64,000 nt of DNA from Bacillus_BD sp963708895. Its GTDB lineage: Bacteria > Bacillota > Bacilli > Bacillales > Cytobacillaceae. The notes beneath the pieces were generated by a model. That model was not told where the DNA came from and did not search any database. It worked only from the letters and a program-made list of their open reading frames with translations. Both the position numbers and the translations under genes were made by a program. The stretch covers positions 1 through 64,000 of the forward strand of contig CAVPUE010000012.1 in assembly GCA_963708895.1 (NCBI GenBank), given 5' to 3'. Shown here piece by piece: positions 26,858-35,276 of the stretch. Positions within the stretch are counted from its first letter, which is position 1, and the number at the start of each line of letters is the position of its first letter.

Positions 26858-26931
26858 ACAAGGGGACGGTTCTCGCGTTTTCAAAACGGATCTTAAGTTG
26901 GATATGGAAACATGAGAAACGTCCCCCTGTT
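26858..26931. repeat. Long imperfect hairpin in the hisH-hisA gap
   Basis: ACAAGGGGACGGTTCTC on the left pairs imperfectly with GAGAAACGTCCCCCTGT on the right across about 40 bases. It is of the GGGGACGGTTCTCGTGTTT palindrome type scattered in many Bacillus-like genomes. Confidence 0.65.
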
Positions 26932-26952
26932 CACAGAAAGGGGAACGAATTC

Positions 26953-27684
26953 ATGACATTTACGATTTATCCTGCTATTGATATGAGAGGCGGGAAATGT
27001 GTTCGATTGATACAAGGTGATTATAATAAAGAAACAATTTATGGGGATTCTCCTTTTGATATGGCCAAATCCTTTAAGGATGCGGGTGCTACTTGGATTC
27101 ATATGGTTGACCTTGATGGGGCGAAGGATGGAAAGCGCGTGAATGATTCATTCGTGGTTAGAGCCGCAAAAGAATTAGGGGTCAATGTCCAAATTGGCGG
27201 AGGAATCCGTACCGAAGAGGATGTTGTTCACTATCTCGAAAATGGCGTAGCAAGAGTGATTATCGGCAGTATGGCCATTTCCCATCCCGAGTTTGCGATT
27301 GAGATGATTAAAAAGTATGGTGAGAAAATCGCGATTGGGATTGATGCGAAAAATGGCTTTGTTGCCACACATGGCTGGCTCAACACATCAGAAGCAAAGG
27401 CCGTTGATGTTGGTAAAAAATTTGCTGATGCTGGTGCTGAGACGTTTATTTTTACCGATATTGCAACAGACGGGATGCTAACTGGTCCAAATATTGAAGC
27501 CGTAAAAAAAATGGCGATCGAAACGGGTAAAAACGTGATAGCATCTGGCGGTGTAAGTAGCCTCGAAGATCTATCTAATTTAAAAGAATACTCCGCACAG
27601 GGTGTTAGTGGTGCCATCGTTGGTAAAGCGATTTATGAAGGACGGTTTACAGTTGCGGAAGCATTGAATGAGGTGGGTGTCTAA
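26953..27684 (+). CDS. hisA: ProFAR isomerase (HisA)
   Basis: This is a TIM-barrel isomerase of 243 residues. Catalytic Asp residues lie in IYPAIDMRGGKCVRL at the start and in TDIATDGMLTGPN in the second half; phosphate loops are GGGIR and SGGVSS. The AAAGGGGAAC site precedes the ATG. The stop overlaps the hisF start by one base. Confidence 0.96.
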   Translation: MTFTIYPAIDMRGGKCVRLIQGDYNKETIYGDSPFDMAKSFKDAGATWIHMVDLDGAKDGKRVNDSFVVRAAKELGVNVQIGGGIRTEEDVVHYLENGVARVIIGSMAISHPEFAIEMIKKYGEKIAIGIDAKNGFVATHGWLNTSEAKAVDVGKKFADAGAETFIFTDIATDGMLTGPNIEAVKKMAIETGKNVIASGGVSSLEDLSNLKEYSAQGVSGAIVGKAIYEGRFTVAEALNEVGV

Positions 27685-28442
27685 TGGTAACGAAACGAAT
27701 AATTCCGTGTCTTGATGTAAAAGAAGGACGAGTGGTAAAAGGCATTCAATTTGTTGAGCTTCGCGATGCAGGTGATCCGGTTGAGTTAGCTCGTTTTTAT
27801 GATCAACAAGGAGCAGATGAGTTAGTATTTCTTGATATTTCCGCTTCTAATGAAGGTCGTAAAACAATGGTGGAAGTCGTCAAGGCTGTTGCCTCTGAGC
27901 TTGCGATTCCGTTTACAGTTGGCGGTGGAATCAACTCACTTGAAGATATGAAGCGTATTTTACGTGCAGGTGCAGATAAGGTATCATTAAATACAGCAGC
28001 TGTTCTTAATCCTGACTTAATAAAAGAGGGATCTGACTTTTTTGGTGCTCAATGTATTGTCGTTGCGATTGACGCAAAATGGGATGAGGAACGTGGCTCA
28101 TGGGGTGTTTATACACACGGTGGTAAAAAGGCCGCTGATAAAGACGTTATTTCATGGGCAAAAGAAGTCGTCGAGCTCGGTGCTGGTGAAATTCTACTAA
28201 CAAGCATGGACTCTGATGGTGAGAAAAAGGGATTTGATCTTGCCTTAACGAAAGCGGTAAGTGAAGCGGTTACGGTTCCTGTTATTGCTTCAGGCGGGGC
28301 TGGAAATGCGGATCACTTTGTGGACGTATTAACGGAAGGAAAAGCAGACGCAGCATTAGCCGCATCGATTTTCCATTATAAAGAAACCTCTGTGAACGAA
28401 GTCAAAGCCTATTTAAAAGAAAAAGGCGTGAATGTAAGGTGA
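27684..28442 (+). CDS. hisF: Imidazole glycerol phosphate synthase cyclase subunit (HisF)
   Basis: This is a TIM-barrel cyclase of 252 residues that joins with HisH. IIPCLDVKEGRVVKG carries the first catalytic Asp and LLTSMDSDGEKKGFD the second; phosphate loops are GGGINS and SGGAGN. Translation is coupled at both ends. Confidence 0.97.
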   Translation: MVTKRIIPCLDVKEGRVVKGIQFVELRDAGDPVELARFYDQQGADELVFLDISASNEGRKTMVEVVKAVASELAIPFTVGGGINSLEDMKRILRAGADKVSLNTAAVLNPDLIKEGSDFFGAQCIVVAIDAKWDEERGSWGVYTHGGKKAADKDVISWAKEVVELGAGEILLTSMDSDGEKKGFDLALTKAVSEAVTVPVIASGGAGNADHFVDVLTEGKADAALAASIFHYKETSVNEVKAYLKEKGVNVR

Positions 28443-29092
28443 AAATCGAAGACGTTAAATATGATGAAAAAGGGTTAATTCCTGCTATCGTGCAAGATGC
28501 GACGACAAAAGAAGTTTTAACGCTTGCGTATATGAATCGTACTTCATTGGAAAAATCACTGGAATCTGGTGAAACTTGGTTCTACAGCCGTTCTCGTCAG
28601 GAATTATGGCATAAAGGGGCAACAAGCGGCAATACGCAAAAAATCGTTTCGATGAAACTGGATTGTGACCGTGATGCGCTTGTCGTTCTTGTTCATCCAG
28701 CAGGACCGGCATGTCATACAGGTGAAATTAGTTGTTTTAATGAATCTATTTATTCAAAAGAAGGTGCTCAAAGCATGGATGCAAAATTATCAGACTATCA
28801 AATTTTAATGACTCTAGAAGAAGTCATCGCACAACGTGAAAAAGAACGCCCTGAAGGAGCTTATACGACTTATTTATTTGAAGAAGGAGTCGATAAAATC
28901 CTCAAAAAGGTCGGAGAAGAAGCAACTGAAGTCGTAATCGCAGCAAAAAACCGCGACCCTGAAGAATTAAAATGGGAAGCATCAGATCTCATCTACCACC
29001 TAATGGTTTTATTACGTGAACAAGGACTCCCATTCAAAGAAGTTCTAAAAGTTTTAGAAGAAAGACATTTAACAAAAGAAAAAGCAGAATAA
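28439..29092 (+). CDS. hisIE: Bifunctional PR-AMP cyclohydrolase / PR-ATP pyrophosphatase (HisIE)
   Basis: This fused enzyme performs steps two and three of histidine synthesis. Residues 1-110 are HisI, with DCDRDALVVLV and the Zn-binding PACHTGEISCF. Residues ~120-217 are HisE, with the helical EEATEVVIAAKNRD motif. It starts at GTG 28439, overlapping hisF by four bases. It is the last gene of the operon; a strong hairpin follows. Confidence 0.95.
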   Translation: MKIEDVKYDEKGLIPAIVQDATTKEVLTLAYMNRTSLEKSLESGETWFYSRSRQELWHKGATSGNTQKIVSMKLDCDRDALVVLVHPAGPACHTGEISCFNESIYSKEGAQSMDAKLSDYQILMTLEEVIAQREKERPEGAYTTYLFEEGVDKILKKVGEEATEVVIAAKNRDPEELKWEASDLIYHLMVLLREQGLPFKEVLKVLEERHLTKEKAE

Positions 29093-29098
29093 ATCGAT

Positions 29099-29147
29099 GC
29101 CTGACACCTCAAAAAGAAAGTAAACTTTTTGAGGTGGACAGGCTTTT
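29099..29147 (+). terminator. Terminator of the histidine operon
   Basis: GCCTGACACCTCAAAAAG pairs with CTTTTTGAGGTGGACAGGC; TTTTG follows. It starts seven bases after the hisIE stop. Confidence 0.85.
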
Positions 29148-29269
29148 GTTATGTCTAATTAATATTCTTGACTAGCAATCCTTTCATTCTTAGAATTAAT
29201 TAAACTAATGGGTTTACTGATGTTTTAATAAGCGTAAATAAAGGATAATTATTTTCTATAAAGAAATCA

Positions 29270-29470
29270 TTGATTAACTTCATTCAGCAGAAGTCTCTAA
29301 ACGATTATAAGTGGTGAGATGAATGCTAGCTTTTAATAATTCAGTGGGGGTTCAAACCCCGGCTGAATGCAGTTAAAGCCTCCGGCGGATGCCTCGGATT
29401 TTTTAATGGTATTTTATCGAGCGAGCTCGATAAAAATCCGGGCGCAAATTCGGCGAGCGAATTTGATTAA
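29270..29470 (+). ncRNA. Highly structured RNA-like repeat, copy 1 (possible orphan IS200/IS605-type end RNA)
   Basis: In the 395-bp hisIE-GNAT gap, about 200 bp hold consecutive hairpins: CATTC/GAATG with inner TCTC/GAGA (29281-29325); TTCAG+GGGG / CCCC+CTGAA (29340-29367); a perfect 11-bp TTTTATCGAGC/GCTCGATAAAA (29412-29435), overlapped by GGATTTTT/AAAAATCC; and AAATTCG/CGAATTT (29446-29464). The direct repeat TTGATTAA bounds it (29270-29277, 29463-29470). A diverged copy is at 43064-43210. From memory this resembles end RNAs of IS200/IS605-type elements; there is no tnpA/tnpB here. The origin is inference; the structure and duplication are seen directly. Confidence 0.55.
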
Positions 29471-29487
29471 TAAGGGGACAGGAAATC

Positions 29488-29991
29488 ATGATTATTCGCG
29501 ATGCATATGAAAAAGAATTACCAGTTCTTCGAGAATTAAGAATCAACGCATACAAAGAACATGAGTATAAAATTAATGAGGATCATTGGAAAGTTCTTAA
29601 CAGGCAAATTTCGCTAAAAGTGGAAATGCATCCTGATGTGGAACAACTGGTCGCTGAAATTGATGGGAAAATTGTGGGCTCAGTCGTATTATTTGCTCCA
29701 AAAATGGATGCTTATAGTGGATTAATGAACGAGGAGCCTGACTATCCAGAATTACGAATGCTTGCAGTTTCACCGGATGCTCGAGGAAAAGGGGTCGCAT
29801 CGGCATTAATTAAGGAATGCATTCAACGTGCAAAAAACAAAGGCTTTACTGCATTGGGTTTACATACCGCGGATTTCATGGAATCTGCGATTACTTTATA
29901 TGGTCAACTTGGTTTTGAGCGTTTACCACAGTTTGACTTTGAACCGGCTAATGATGGCATTATTGTCAAAGCCTTTCGAATTTCGTTTTAG
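29488..29991 (+). CDS. GNAT family N-acetyltransferase
   Basis: This is an acetyl-CoA-dependent acetyltransferase of 167 residues with one GNAT domain. Motif A is ELRMLAVSPDARGKGVASALIKECIQRAK (central part RGKGVA binds the CoA pyrophosphate), and GFTALGLHTADFMESAITLYGQLGFE is motif B. Substrate cannot be told. It begins 18 bases beyond the RNA-like repeat, with only AAGGGGACAGG as ribosome site, so the repeat may provide its leader. Confidence 0.85.
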   Translation: MIIRDAYEKELPVLRELRINAYKEHEYKINEDHWKVLNRQISLKVEMHPDVEQLVAEIDGKIVGSVVLFAPKMDAYSGLMNEEPDYPELRMLAVSPDARGKGVASALIKECIQRAKNKGFTALGLHTADFMESAITLYGQLGFERLPQFDFEPANDGIIVKAFRISF

Positions 29992-30054
29992 ATATAATAG
30001 AAATAAGACAAGTAGCTTGTGCTTATTAAATTAGGAAAGAAGGATACAAAAAAT

Positions 30055-31212
30055 ATGAAACTCAAAGAAGATCAAAGCAAATTACAAGAAAAACTTGTAT
30101 CCTACCGCAGAGAATTGCATGAAAATCCAGAACTCTCCTTAAAGGAATATGAAACAACGGAAAGAATTCGCAGATGGCTAACAGAAGCAGGAATCACGAT
30201 ACGAGATTATCCATTAGAAGTCGGTGTCATTGCTGAAATCGTTGGTGACAGGCCAGGTCCAACCATCGCCTTACGAGCAGATATTGATGCCTTACCGATT
30301 AAAGAAGAAACAGATTTATCTTTTGCATCCAAAAACGAAGGCGTGATGCATGCCTGTGGCCATGATTTTCACACATCCTCAATCATTGGAGCAGCCATCC
30401 TTTTACAAGAACGCCGAACTGAAATAAAAGGAACGGTCAGAATTATTTTCCAACCGGCAGAAGAAGTTGCCCAAGGCGCCCAATTAATCGAGAAAGCTGG
30501 TGCGCTTGAAGGAGTTAAAGCCATATTTGGGATGCATAATAAACCAGATTTACCAGTTGGAACGATTGGCGTACGTGAAGGCTCTTTAATGGCAAGTGTC
30601 GATCGCTTTGAAATAGAGGTAAAAGGTGTTGGGGGACATGCAGGAATTCCAAATAACAGCATCGATCCGATTGTAGTAGCTAGTCAGATTGTCTCATCTC
30701 TCCAAACGATTGTGAGCCGCAGTTTAAGCTCCTTACAAAATGTTGTCATCAGTATTACTCAAATCCATGCTGGAAACACATGGAATGTTATCCCAGAAAA
30801 GGTATTTATGGAAGGAACGGTTCGTACTTTTCAAAATGAAGCACGGGATCTGGTTCCTAATTTAATGAAACGGACGATTGAAGGTGTAGCGAGTGGGTTA
30901 GGAGCCAAGGCTGAATTTCGTTGGTTTCCATATATGCCGGTTGTTAACAATTCACCAGCCTTTACAAAAATCGTGGGAGATACGGCATTAGAGCTTGGTT
31001 ACGAAGTTGAAGCAGCGGCTCAAAGTCCTGCTGGTGAAGACTTTGCTTACTATCAAATGAAAATTCCTGGATTTTTTGTCTGGATGGGTGTGAACGGTCC
31101 AAAAGAATGGCATCATCCTTCGTTTACCTTAAATGAAAATGGACTTCTAGTAGCAGCAAATTATTTTTCCAACCTTGCCATCAATGTGTTAAATGAATGG
31201 AAAACAAAGTAA
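30055..31212 (+). CDS. M20-family amidohydrolase (HipO/AmaA-like)
   Basis: This is a binuclear metal-dependent hydrolase of N-acyl amino acids or related amides. It has 385 residues. Metal ligands are in MHACGHDFHTS, PAEEVAQGAQ and the late SPAGEDFAYY; the lid/dimer domain is from about residue 175 to 290 (GVGGHAGIPNNSIDPI). Start ATG 30055 was chosen after GAAGGA; an upstream GTG (30019) in frame lacks a site. The precise substrate is unknown; N-acetyl amino acids are typical. Confidence 0.85.
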   Translation: MKLKEDQSKLQEKLVSYRRELHENPELSLKEYETTERIRRWLTEAGITIRDYPLEVGVIAEIVGDRPGPTIALRADIDALPIKEETDLSFASKNEGVMHACGHDFHTSSIIGAAILLQERRTEIKGTVRIIFQPAEEVAQGAQLIEKAGALEGVKAIFGMHNKPDLPVGTIGVREGSLMASVDRFEIEVKGVGGHAGIPNNSIDPIVVASQIVSSLQTIVSRSLSSLQNVVISITQIHAGNTWNVIPEKVFMEGTVRTFQNEARDLVPNLMKRTIEGVASGLGAKAEFRWFPYMPVVNNSPAFTKIVGDTALELGYEVEAAAQSPAGEDFAYYQMKIPGFFVWMGVNGPKEWHHPSFTLNENGLLVAANYFSNLAINVLNEWKTK

Positions 31213-31309
31213 TTAATAAAAGAGCGATAAAAAAAGAATGAGTCCTTTTGGTCTAGTGGGGAATATGGTATAATTGTTCGGTTAAGAACAATAGAAAATG
31301 GAGGATTCC

Positions 31310-32812
31310 ATGAGTAAAAACTCTCAAGCTAAATCAAAAGGACAATTGTTGTCGTTTAACCCTACGGGTGAATATTATTTTACATTAGGCTTGAAGGCAT
31401 TCCAGCGTCGTGAATTTCAAAAGGCAATCAAATATTTAAAAAGAGCCATGAACCTAGAACCGGGTGAACCGATGATTGTGTGTCAGCTGGCCATTATCTA
31501 TACAGAAATTGGAGAATTTCATCAATCCAATGAACTTTTACATTCTATCTTAGAAGAACTGGATGAAGAGATGGTGGAATGTCATTATTTTCTTGCCAAT
31601 AACTATGCCCATTTGGGATATTTCAAGGACTCGTATTCCCATGTGACCTTTTATCTAGAACATGATCAGACTGGAGATTTTCAAGATGAAGCAGAAGATC
31701 TGTTAGAAATTCTGACGGTTGAGGAAGATGTCTTAGATGAGGATTCTTATGAAGATGACGAACTTATTATGAGACAAGAACAAGCAAAAGGATTTCTCGA
31801 ATCAGGCCATTTTCCAAAGGCAGTAAAACTGCTCAAAGCAGTGATTAAAGATTATCCTGAATATTGGTCAGCCTATAATAACTTGGCATTAGCTTATTTT
31901 TATCTAGGTGAGGTAGAAAAAGCTTCGAATGTGTTAGACCTTGTAATGGAAAAAAACCCAGGTAATTTACATGCTATTTGCAACAGGCTCGTGTTCGCTT
32001 ATTTTCAAAAAGATACACAAGAAGTAAATGAAATTAAAGAAGTACTTAAGAAAATCAAGCCGATGCTCAGTGAACATCAATTTAAGTTAGGAGCAACCTA
32101 TGCTTTAATGGGAGAGTATGAACTAGCATATATGTGGTTCCATAAGCTTTATAAGCAAGGGTTTGATGGAGATGGACCTTTTTATTACTGGTTCTCTTAT
32201 GCGGCCTATTTTACAGGAAGAGAGCAACTGGCCCATAAATGCTGGGAAAAACTCATGACCATTAACCCGGACAAGAGAGACTTGGCACCGTGGAATAAAG
32301 AACGCAGGGAAGTTGACAATGATTTAGAAGAATCTGATGAATGGATCTTGGAAAACTTGGAAAGTGACGAAATGGGAGAAAGATTATTTGCTATTTTTCT
32401 GCTATCCAAGTCGCAACATAAAGAAGACCTTTTATCTAAAAAACAAGTACTTGCTAATAAGAAATTTTCAATCTTAGAAACTCAATATGTAAACATGGTT
32501 CAATCTGGCAAAGAAGTAGAAAGTGGTCAAATCAATATTGCCCATGAAACGGCTCAACTTCTTTATCAACGCCATCATCCAATCGGAACAGTAGAAGCCG
32601 GACTTTATTTATTATGGTTTTCTGTATTTGCGGAAATGCTAGAAGCACAGGTCACGATGAAAAATGAAAAAGCTTTGGCTGCGGCCATGGATTATATTTG
32701 GAAAAAACTTAGAGATGAAAAATGTTCACAGAAACAAATATCATCTCAATATGGACTTTCTACATCAACACTACAGAAATATATAAAACTGATTCACGAG
32801 TTTCTAGATTGA
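31310..32812 (+). CDS. yvcD: TPR-repeat protein YvcD
   Basis: This is a 500-residue soluble protein. Tetratricopeptide units can be seen at about residues 25-130 (LGLKAFQRREFQKAIKYLKRAMNLEPGEP, FLANNYAHLGYFKDSYSHVTFYLEHD) and 160-300 (AKGFLESGHFPKAVKLLKAVIKDYPE, NNLALAYFYLGEVEKASNVLDLV). The end holds a helix-turn-helix-like KQISSQYGLSTSTLQKYI. It precedes trxB as in Bacillus. GGAGG lies six bases before ATG 31310. Partner unknown. Confidence 0.82.
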   Translation: MSKNSQAKSKGQLLSFNPTGEYYFTLGLKAFQRREFQKAIKYLKRAMNLEPGEPMIVCQLAIIYTEIGEFHQSNELLHSILEELDEEMVECHYFLANNYAHLGYFKDSYSHVTFYLEHDQTGDFQDEAEDLLEILTVEEDVLDEDSYEDDELIMRQEQAKGFLESGHFPKAVKLLKAVIKDYPEYWSAYNNLALAYFYLGEVEKASNVLDLVMEKNPGNLHAICNRLVFAYFQKDTQEVNEIKEVLKKIKPMLSEHQFKLGATYALMGEYELAYMWFHKLYKQGFDGDGPFYYWFSYAAYFTGREQLAHKCWEKLMTINPDKRDLAPWNKERREVDNDLEESDEWILENLESDEMGERLFAIFLLSKSQHKEDLLSKKQVLANKKFSILETQYVNMVQSGKEVESGQINIAHETAQLLYQRHHPIGTVEAGLYLLWFSVFAEMLEAQVTMKNEKALAAAMDYIWKKLRDEKCSQKQISSQYGLSTSTLQKYIKLIHEFLD

Positions 32813-32955
32813 GCAGATTTTTGGACTTATGAATCGTTCTTTTATAGGATATGGATAAACGGTCAAACTAAAAGTGATCATTATGGCTGATTTCATCTAT
32901 ATCCTATTTTTTCAGGTAGATGAAACATGCCTGATAATAAAGGAGTGGAACCTTC

Positions 32956-33903
32956 ATGACAGAAGAAAAAATTTATGACGTGATAATTGTAGGAGCAGGA
33001 CCAGGCGGAATGACGGCTGCGGTTTATACTTCTCGTGCAAATATGTCAACATTAATGTTAGAACGTGGAGTACCAGGCGGACAAATGGCCAATACAGAGG
33101 GAATCGAAAATTACCCTGGATTTGAATCAATCTTAGGTCCAGACCTTTCGACGAAAATGTTTGAACATGCGAAAAAATTCGGTGCGGAATATGCATACGG
33201 TGACATAAAAGAAATTATTGATGGCAAGGAATATAAAACCATTGTAGCGGGTTCGAAGGAGTATAAAGCACGCGCTGTGATTATTTCAACAGGTGCAGAA
33301 TATAAGAAAATGGGCGTACCTGGTGAAGCAGAACTTGGTGGTCGTGGTGTTTCCTATTGTGCAGTTTGTGATGGCGCATTTTTCAAAAATAAAAATCTAA
33401 TTGTCATTGGTGGAGGAGACTCTGCGGTTGAAGAAGGTGTATACTTAACTCGTTTTGCTGAAAAAGTAACGATTGTTCACCGTAGAGATGAGCTTCGTGC
33501 ACAAAAGATTCTTCAACAACGTGCATTTGACCATCCAAAAGTAGATTTCATTTGGAATCATACATTAAAATCAATTAATGGTGACAATAAAGTGAGCAGT
33601 GTAACGCTTGTTTCGACTCAAGATGGTTCTGAGCAAGAATTACCGACTGATGGAGTGTTCATTTATATTGGAATGAATCCTCTATCACAGCCGTTTGAAA
33701 ACCTAGGCATTACAAACGAAAATGGATATATTGTCACAAATGAATTAATGGAAACAAAAGTTCCAGGCATTTTTGCAGCTGGAGATATTCGTGAAAAAAC
33801 ACTTAGACAAGTTGTAACGGCAACAGGGGACGGAAGTATTGCTGCATCTAGTGCCCAGCATTACGTTGAAGAGTTAATGGAAGAAATAAAAATTAAATCA
33901 TAA
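32956..33903 (+). CDS. trxB: Thioredoxin reductase (TrxB)
   Basis: This is an NADPH- and FAD-dependent reductase of thioredoxin. It has 315 residues: FAD loop GAGPGGMTAAVYTSR, redox pair CAVCDGA, NADPH loop GGGDSAVEEG and the second FAD motif FAAGDIREK. The start follows AAAGGAGTGG. Its TAA stop lies inside the 8-bp target duplication of a repeat remnant (33896-33942). Confidence 0.97.
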   Translation: MTEEKIYDVIIVGAGPGGMTAAVYTSRANMSTLMLERGVPGGQMANTEGIENYPGFESILGPDLSTKMFEHAKKFGAEYAYGDIKEIIDGKEYKTIVAGSKEYKARAVIISTGAEYKKMGVPGEAELGGRGVSYCAVCDGAFFKNKNLIVIGGGDSAVEEGVYLTRFAEKVTIVHRRDELRAQKILQQRAFDHPKVDFIWNHTLKSINGDNKVSSVTLVSTQDGSEQELPTDGVFIYIGMNPLSQPFENLGITNENGYIVTNELMETKVPGIFAAGDIREKTLRQVVTATGDGSIAASSAQHYVEELMEEIKIKS

Positions 33904-33934
33904 GGCTCTTTTCACAAACTTTACGAAAACAGCC
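33904..33934 (+). mobile_element. 31-bp TIR remnant with perfect target duplication
   Basis: The left end GGCTCTTTTC-ACAAA is joined directly to the right end CTTTACGAAAACAGCC of the 180-bp element; the whole interior is lost. AATCATAA flanks it on both sides (33896-33903 and 33935-33942), proving insertion by transposition into the trxB stop region. Confidence 0.8.
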
Positions 33935-34062
33935 AATCATAATAAAAATGGGGCTTTTTCCAAAAAATTCATCATGTTTTAATCCATTTGTAACATGAAT
34001 GAAACATATTTCATGTATGATAAAAATAGAAATTGACCCCCTTTAAAAATAGTTCTTTTGAA

Positions 34063-34093
34063 AGCGCGAGAATCTCTCTTGCGCTCTTTTTTT
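34063..34093 (+). terminator. Terminator of trxB
   Basis: AGCGCGAGA pairs with TCTCTTGCGCT (central mismatch) and is followed by eight T. Between trxB and here an ATGAAA-CATA-TTTCAT dyad (33999-34014) is also visible, of unknown meaning. Confidence 0.8.
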
Positions 34094-34191
34094 GCGTTTT
34101 TTTTACAAAGGTTGATCTTCTATATTGAAAAAATAGATTAGTTAATCCGTATTCTATCGATTAAATGAATCGATGTTTAAAAATGTTCACT

Positions 34192-34220
34192 TTGTTTACT
34201 AAAATGTGTTCTAGTACAAT
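34192..34220 (+). promoter_or_regulatory. Sigma-A promoter of the PhnD/C/E-type transporter operon
   Basis: TTGTTT (34192-34197), 17-base spacer, TACAAT (34215-34220), 42 bp before the phnD-like start. No riboswitch was recognised in the short leader. Confidence 0.65.
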
Positions 34221-34262
34221 GAAAAGAGTTGCATAAATATATTAGATAATTGGAGGATATAC

Positions 34263-35174
34263 ATGAAAAAATTAGTATCATTAAGTTTAACCGTTTTATT
34301 TTTACTCTTTTTAGCTGCCTGTGGAAATACGGATGACGAAGCAAAAGATACAGCGGAAAACGATAAAACAACAGAAGAAACAAAAGAAATCTTCAAAATT
34401 GGTGCGATTCCGGACCAAAATGCATCTGACTTGAATAGAAGTTTAAGTCAATTGGCTGAACATATTACAGAAGAAACAGGTTTACAAGCAGAATATGTCC
34501 CATCCGTTGATTATGCTGCACTTGTTACCGCTTTTGAACGTGGAGAGATCGATTTAGCTTGGTTTGGTGGATTAACAGGTGTTCAAGCACGAAATGTGGT
34601 ACCAGAAGCAGAAGCGATTGCTCAACGTCCATTGGATGAGGAATTCCACTCTGTCTTTATAGCAGGAGCCGATACAGGGATTGAATCACTAGAGGATTTA
34701 AAAGGAAAAAGCTTTACATTTGGAAGTGAAAGTTCAACGTCAGGACATTTAATGCCACGTTTCTTCTTAAATGAAGCAGGAATCAAGCCTGAAACCGACT
34801 TTAATGGCGAACCAAACTACTCAGGATCCCATGATAAAACCTATAAATTGGTAGAATCAGGTTCCTTCCAAGCAGGAGCATTAAACGTATCTGTATGGGA
34901 ATCCGCAGTGGCCGAGAAAAAAGTGGATACAAGTAAAGTAAAAGTATTCTATACAACTCCAAGTTACTATGACTACAACTGGACGATCAATAAAGTAGAT
35001 GAGAAATTTGGAGAGGGAACGAAGCAAAAAATTACCGATACGATTCTAGGGGTTAATAGTACAAACCAACCTGAAATCATGGAATTATTCCAATCTGAAA
35101 ATTTCATTGAAACAAAAAATGAAAATTATAAAGCAATTGAGGATGTAGCGAAAGAATTAGGGATTATTAAATAA
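34263..35174 (+). CDS. PhnD-family oxyanion-binding lipoprotein (selenate/phosphonate type)
   Basis: This is an extracytoplasmic binding lipoprotein of an ABC importer. The signal peptide ends in the lipobox LAAC (Cys-20). An acidic linker is followed by IGAIPDQNASDLNR, the ligand-domain motif FERGEIDLAWFGGLTGVQAR, and FTFGSESSTSGHLMPRFFL. This last motif set is the one I associate with the PhnD subgroup called putative selenate-binding rather than phosphonate-binding; the assignment is from memory. Forms an operon with ATPase and permease genes. No sel or phn catabolic genes are nearby. Confidence 0.85.
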   Translation: MKKLVSLSLTVLFLLFLAACGNTDDEAKDTAENDKTTEETKEIFKIGAIPDQNASDLNRSLSQLAEHITEETGLQAEYVPSVDYAALVTAFERGEIDLAWFGGLTGVQARNVVPEAEAIAQRPLDEEFHSVFIAGADTGIESLEDLKGKSFTFGSESSTSGHLMPRFFLNEAGIKPETDFNGEPNYSGSHDKTYKLVESGSFQAGALNVSVWESAVAEKKVDTSKVKVFYTTPSYYDYNWTINKVDEKFGEGTKQKITDTILGVNSTNQPEIMELFQSENFIETKNENYKAIEDVAKELGIIK

Positions 35175-35276
35175 TATTAGTGCAACGTCTAGTGTTAATA
35201 GTTTTTAACTTAGAGAATAGTCTAGCTACAGCGCCTTAGCAAGGCGCTTACGCTTTTCAGATAGAAGGTGAAGATA

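Noticed and set aside
33999..34014. ATGAAA-CATA-TTTCAT dyad as a regulator site
   Set aside because: It lies between trxB and its terminator, 180 bp from the next promoter, and matches no operator I know; it may be a chance dyad in A/T-rich DNA.
35222..35256. Fourth repeat family around AAGGCGCTTACGCTTTT (35239, and AAGGCGCTTATGCTTTT near 38419)
   Set aside because: The shared stretch is short and of the kind common as a scattered motif between genes in Bacillus; with two short matches I cannot define an element.
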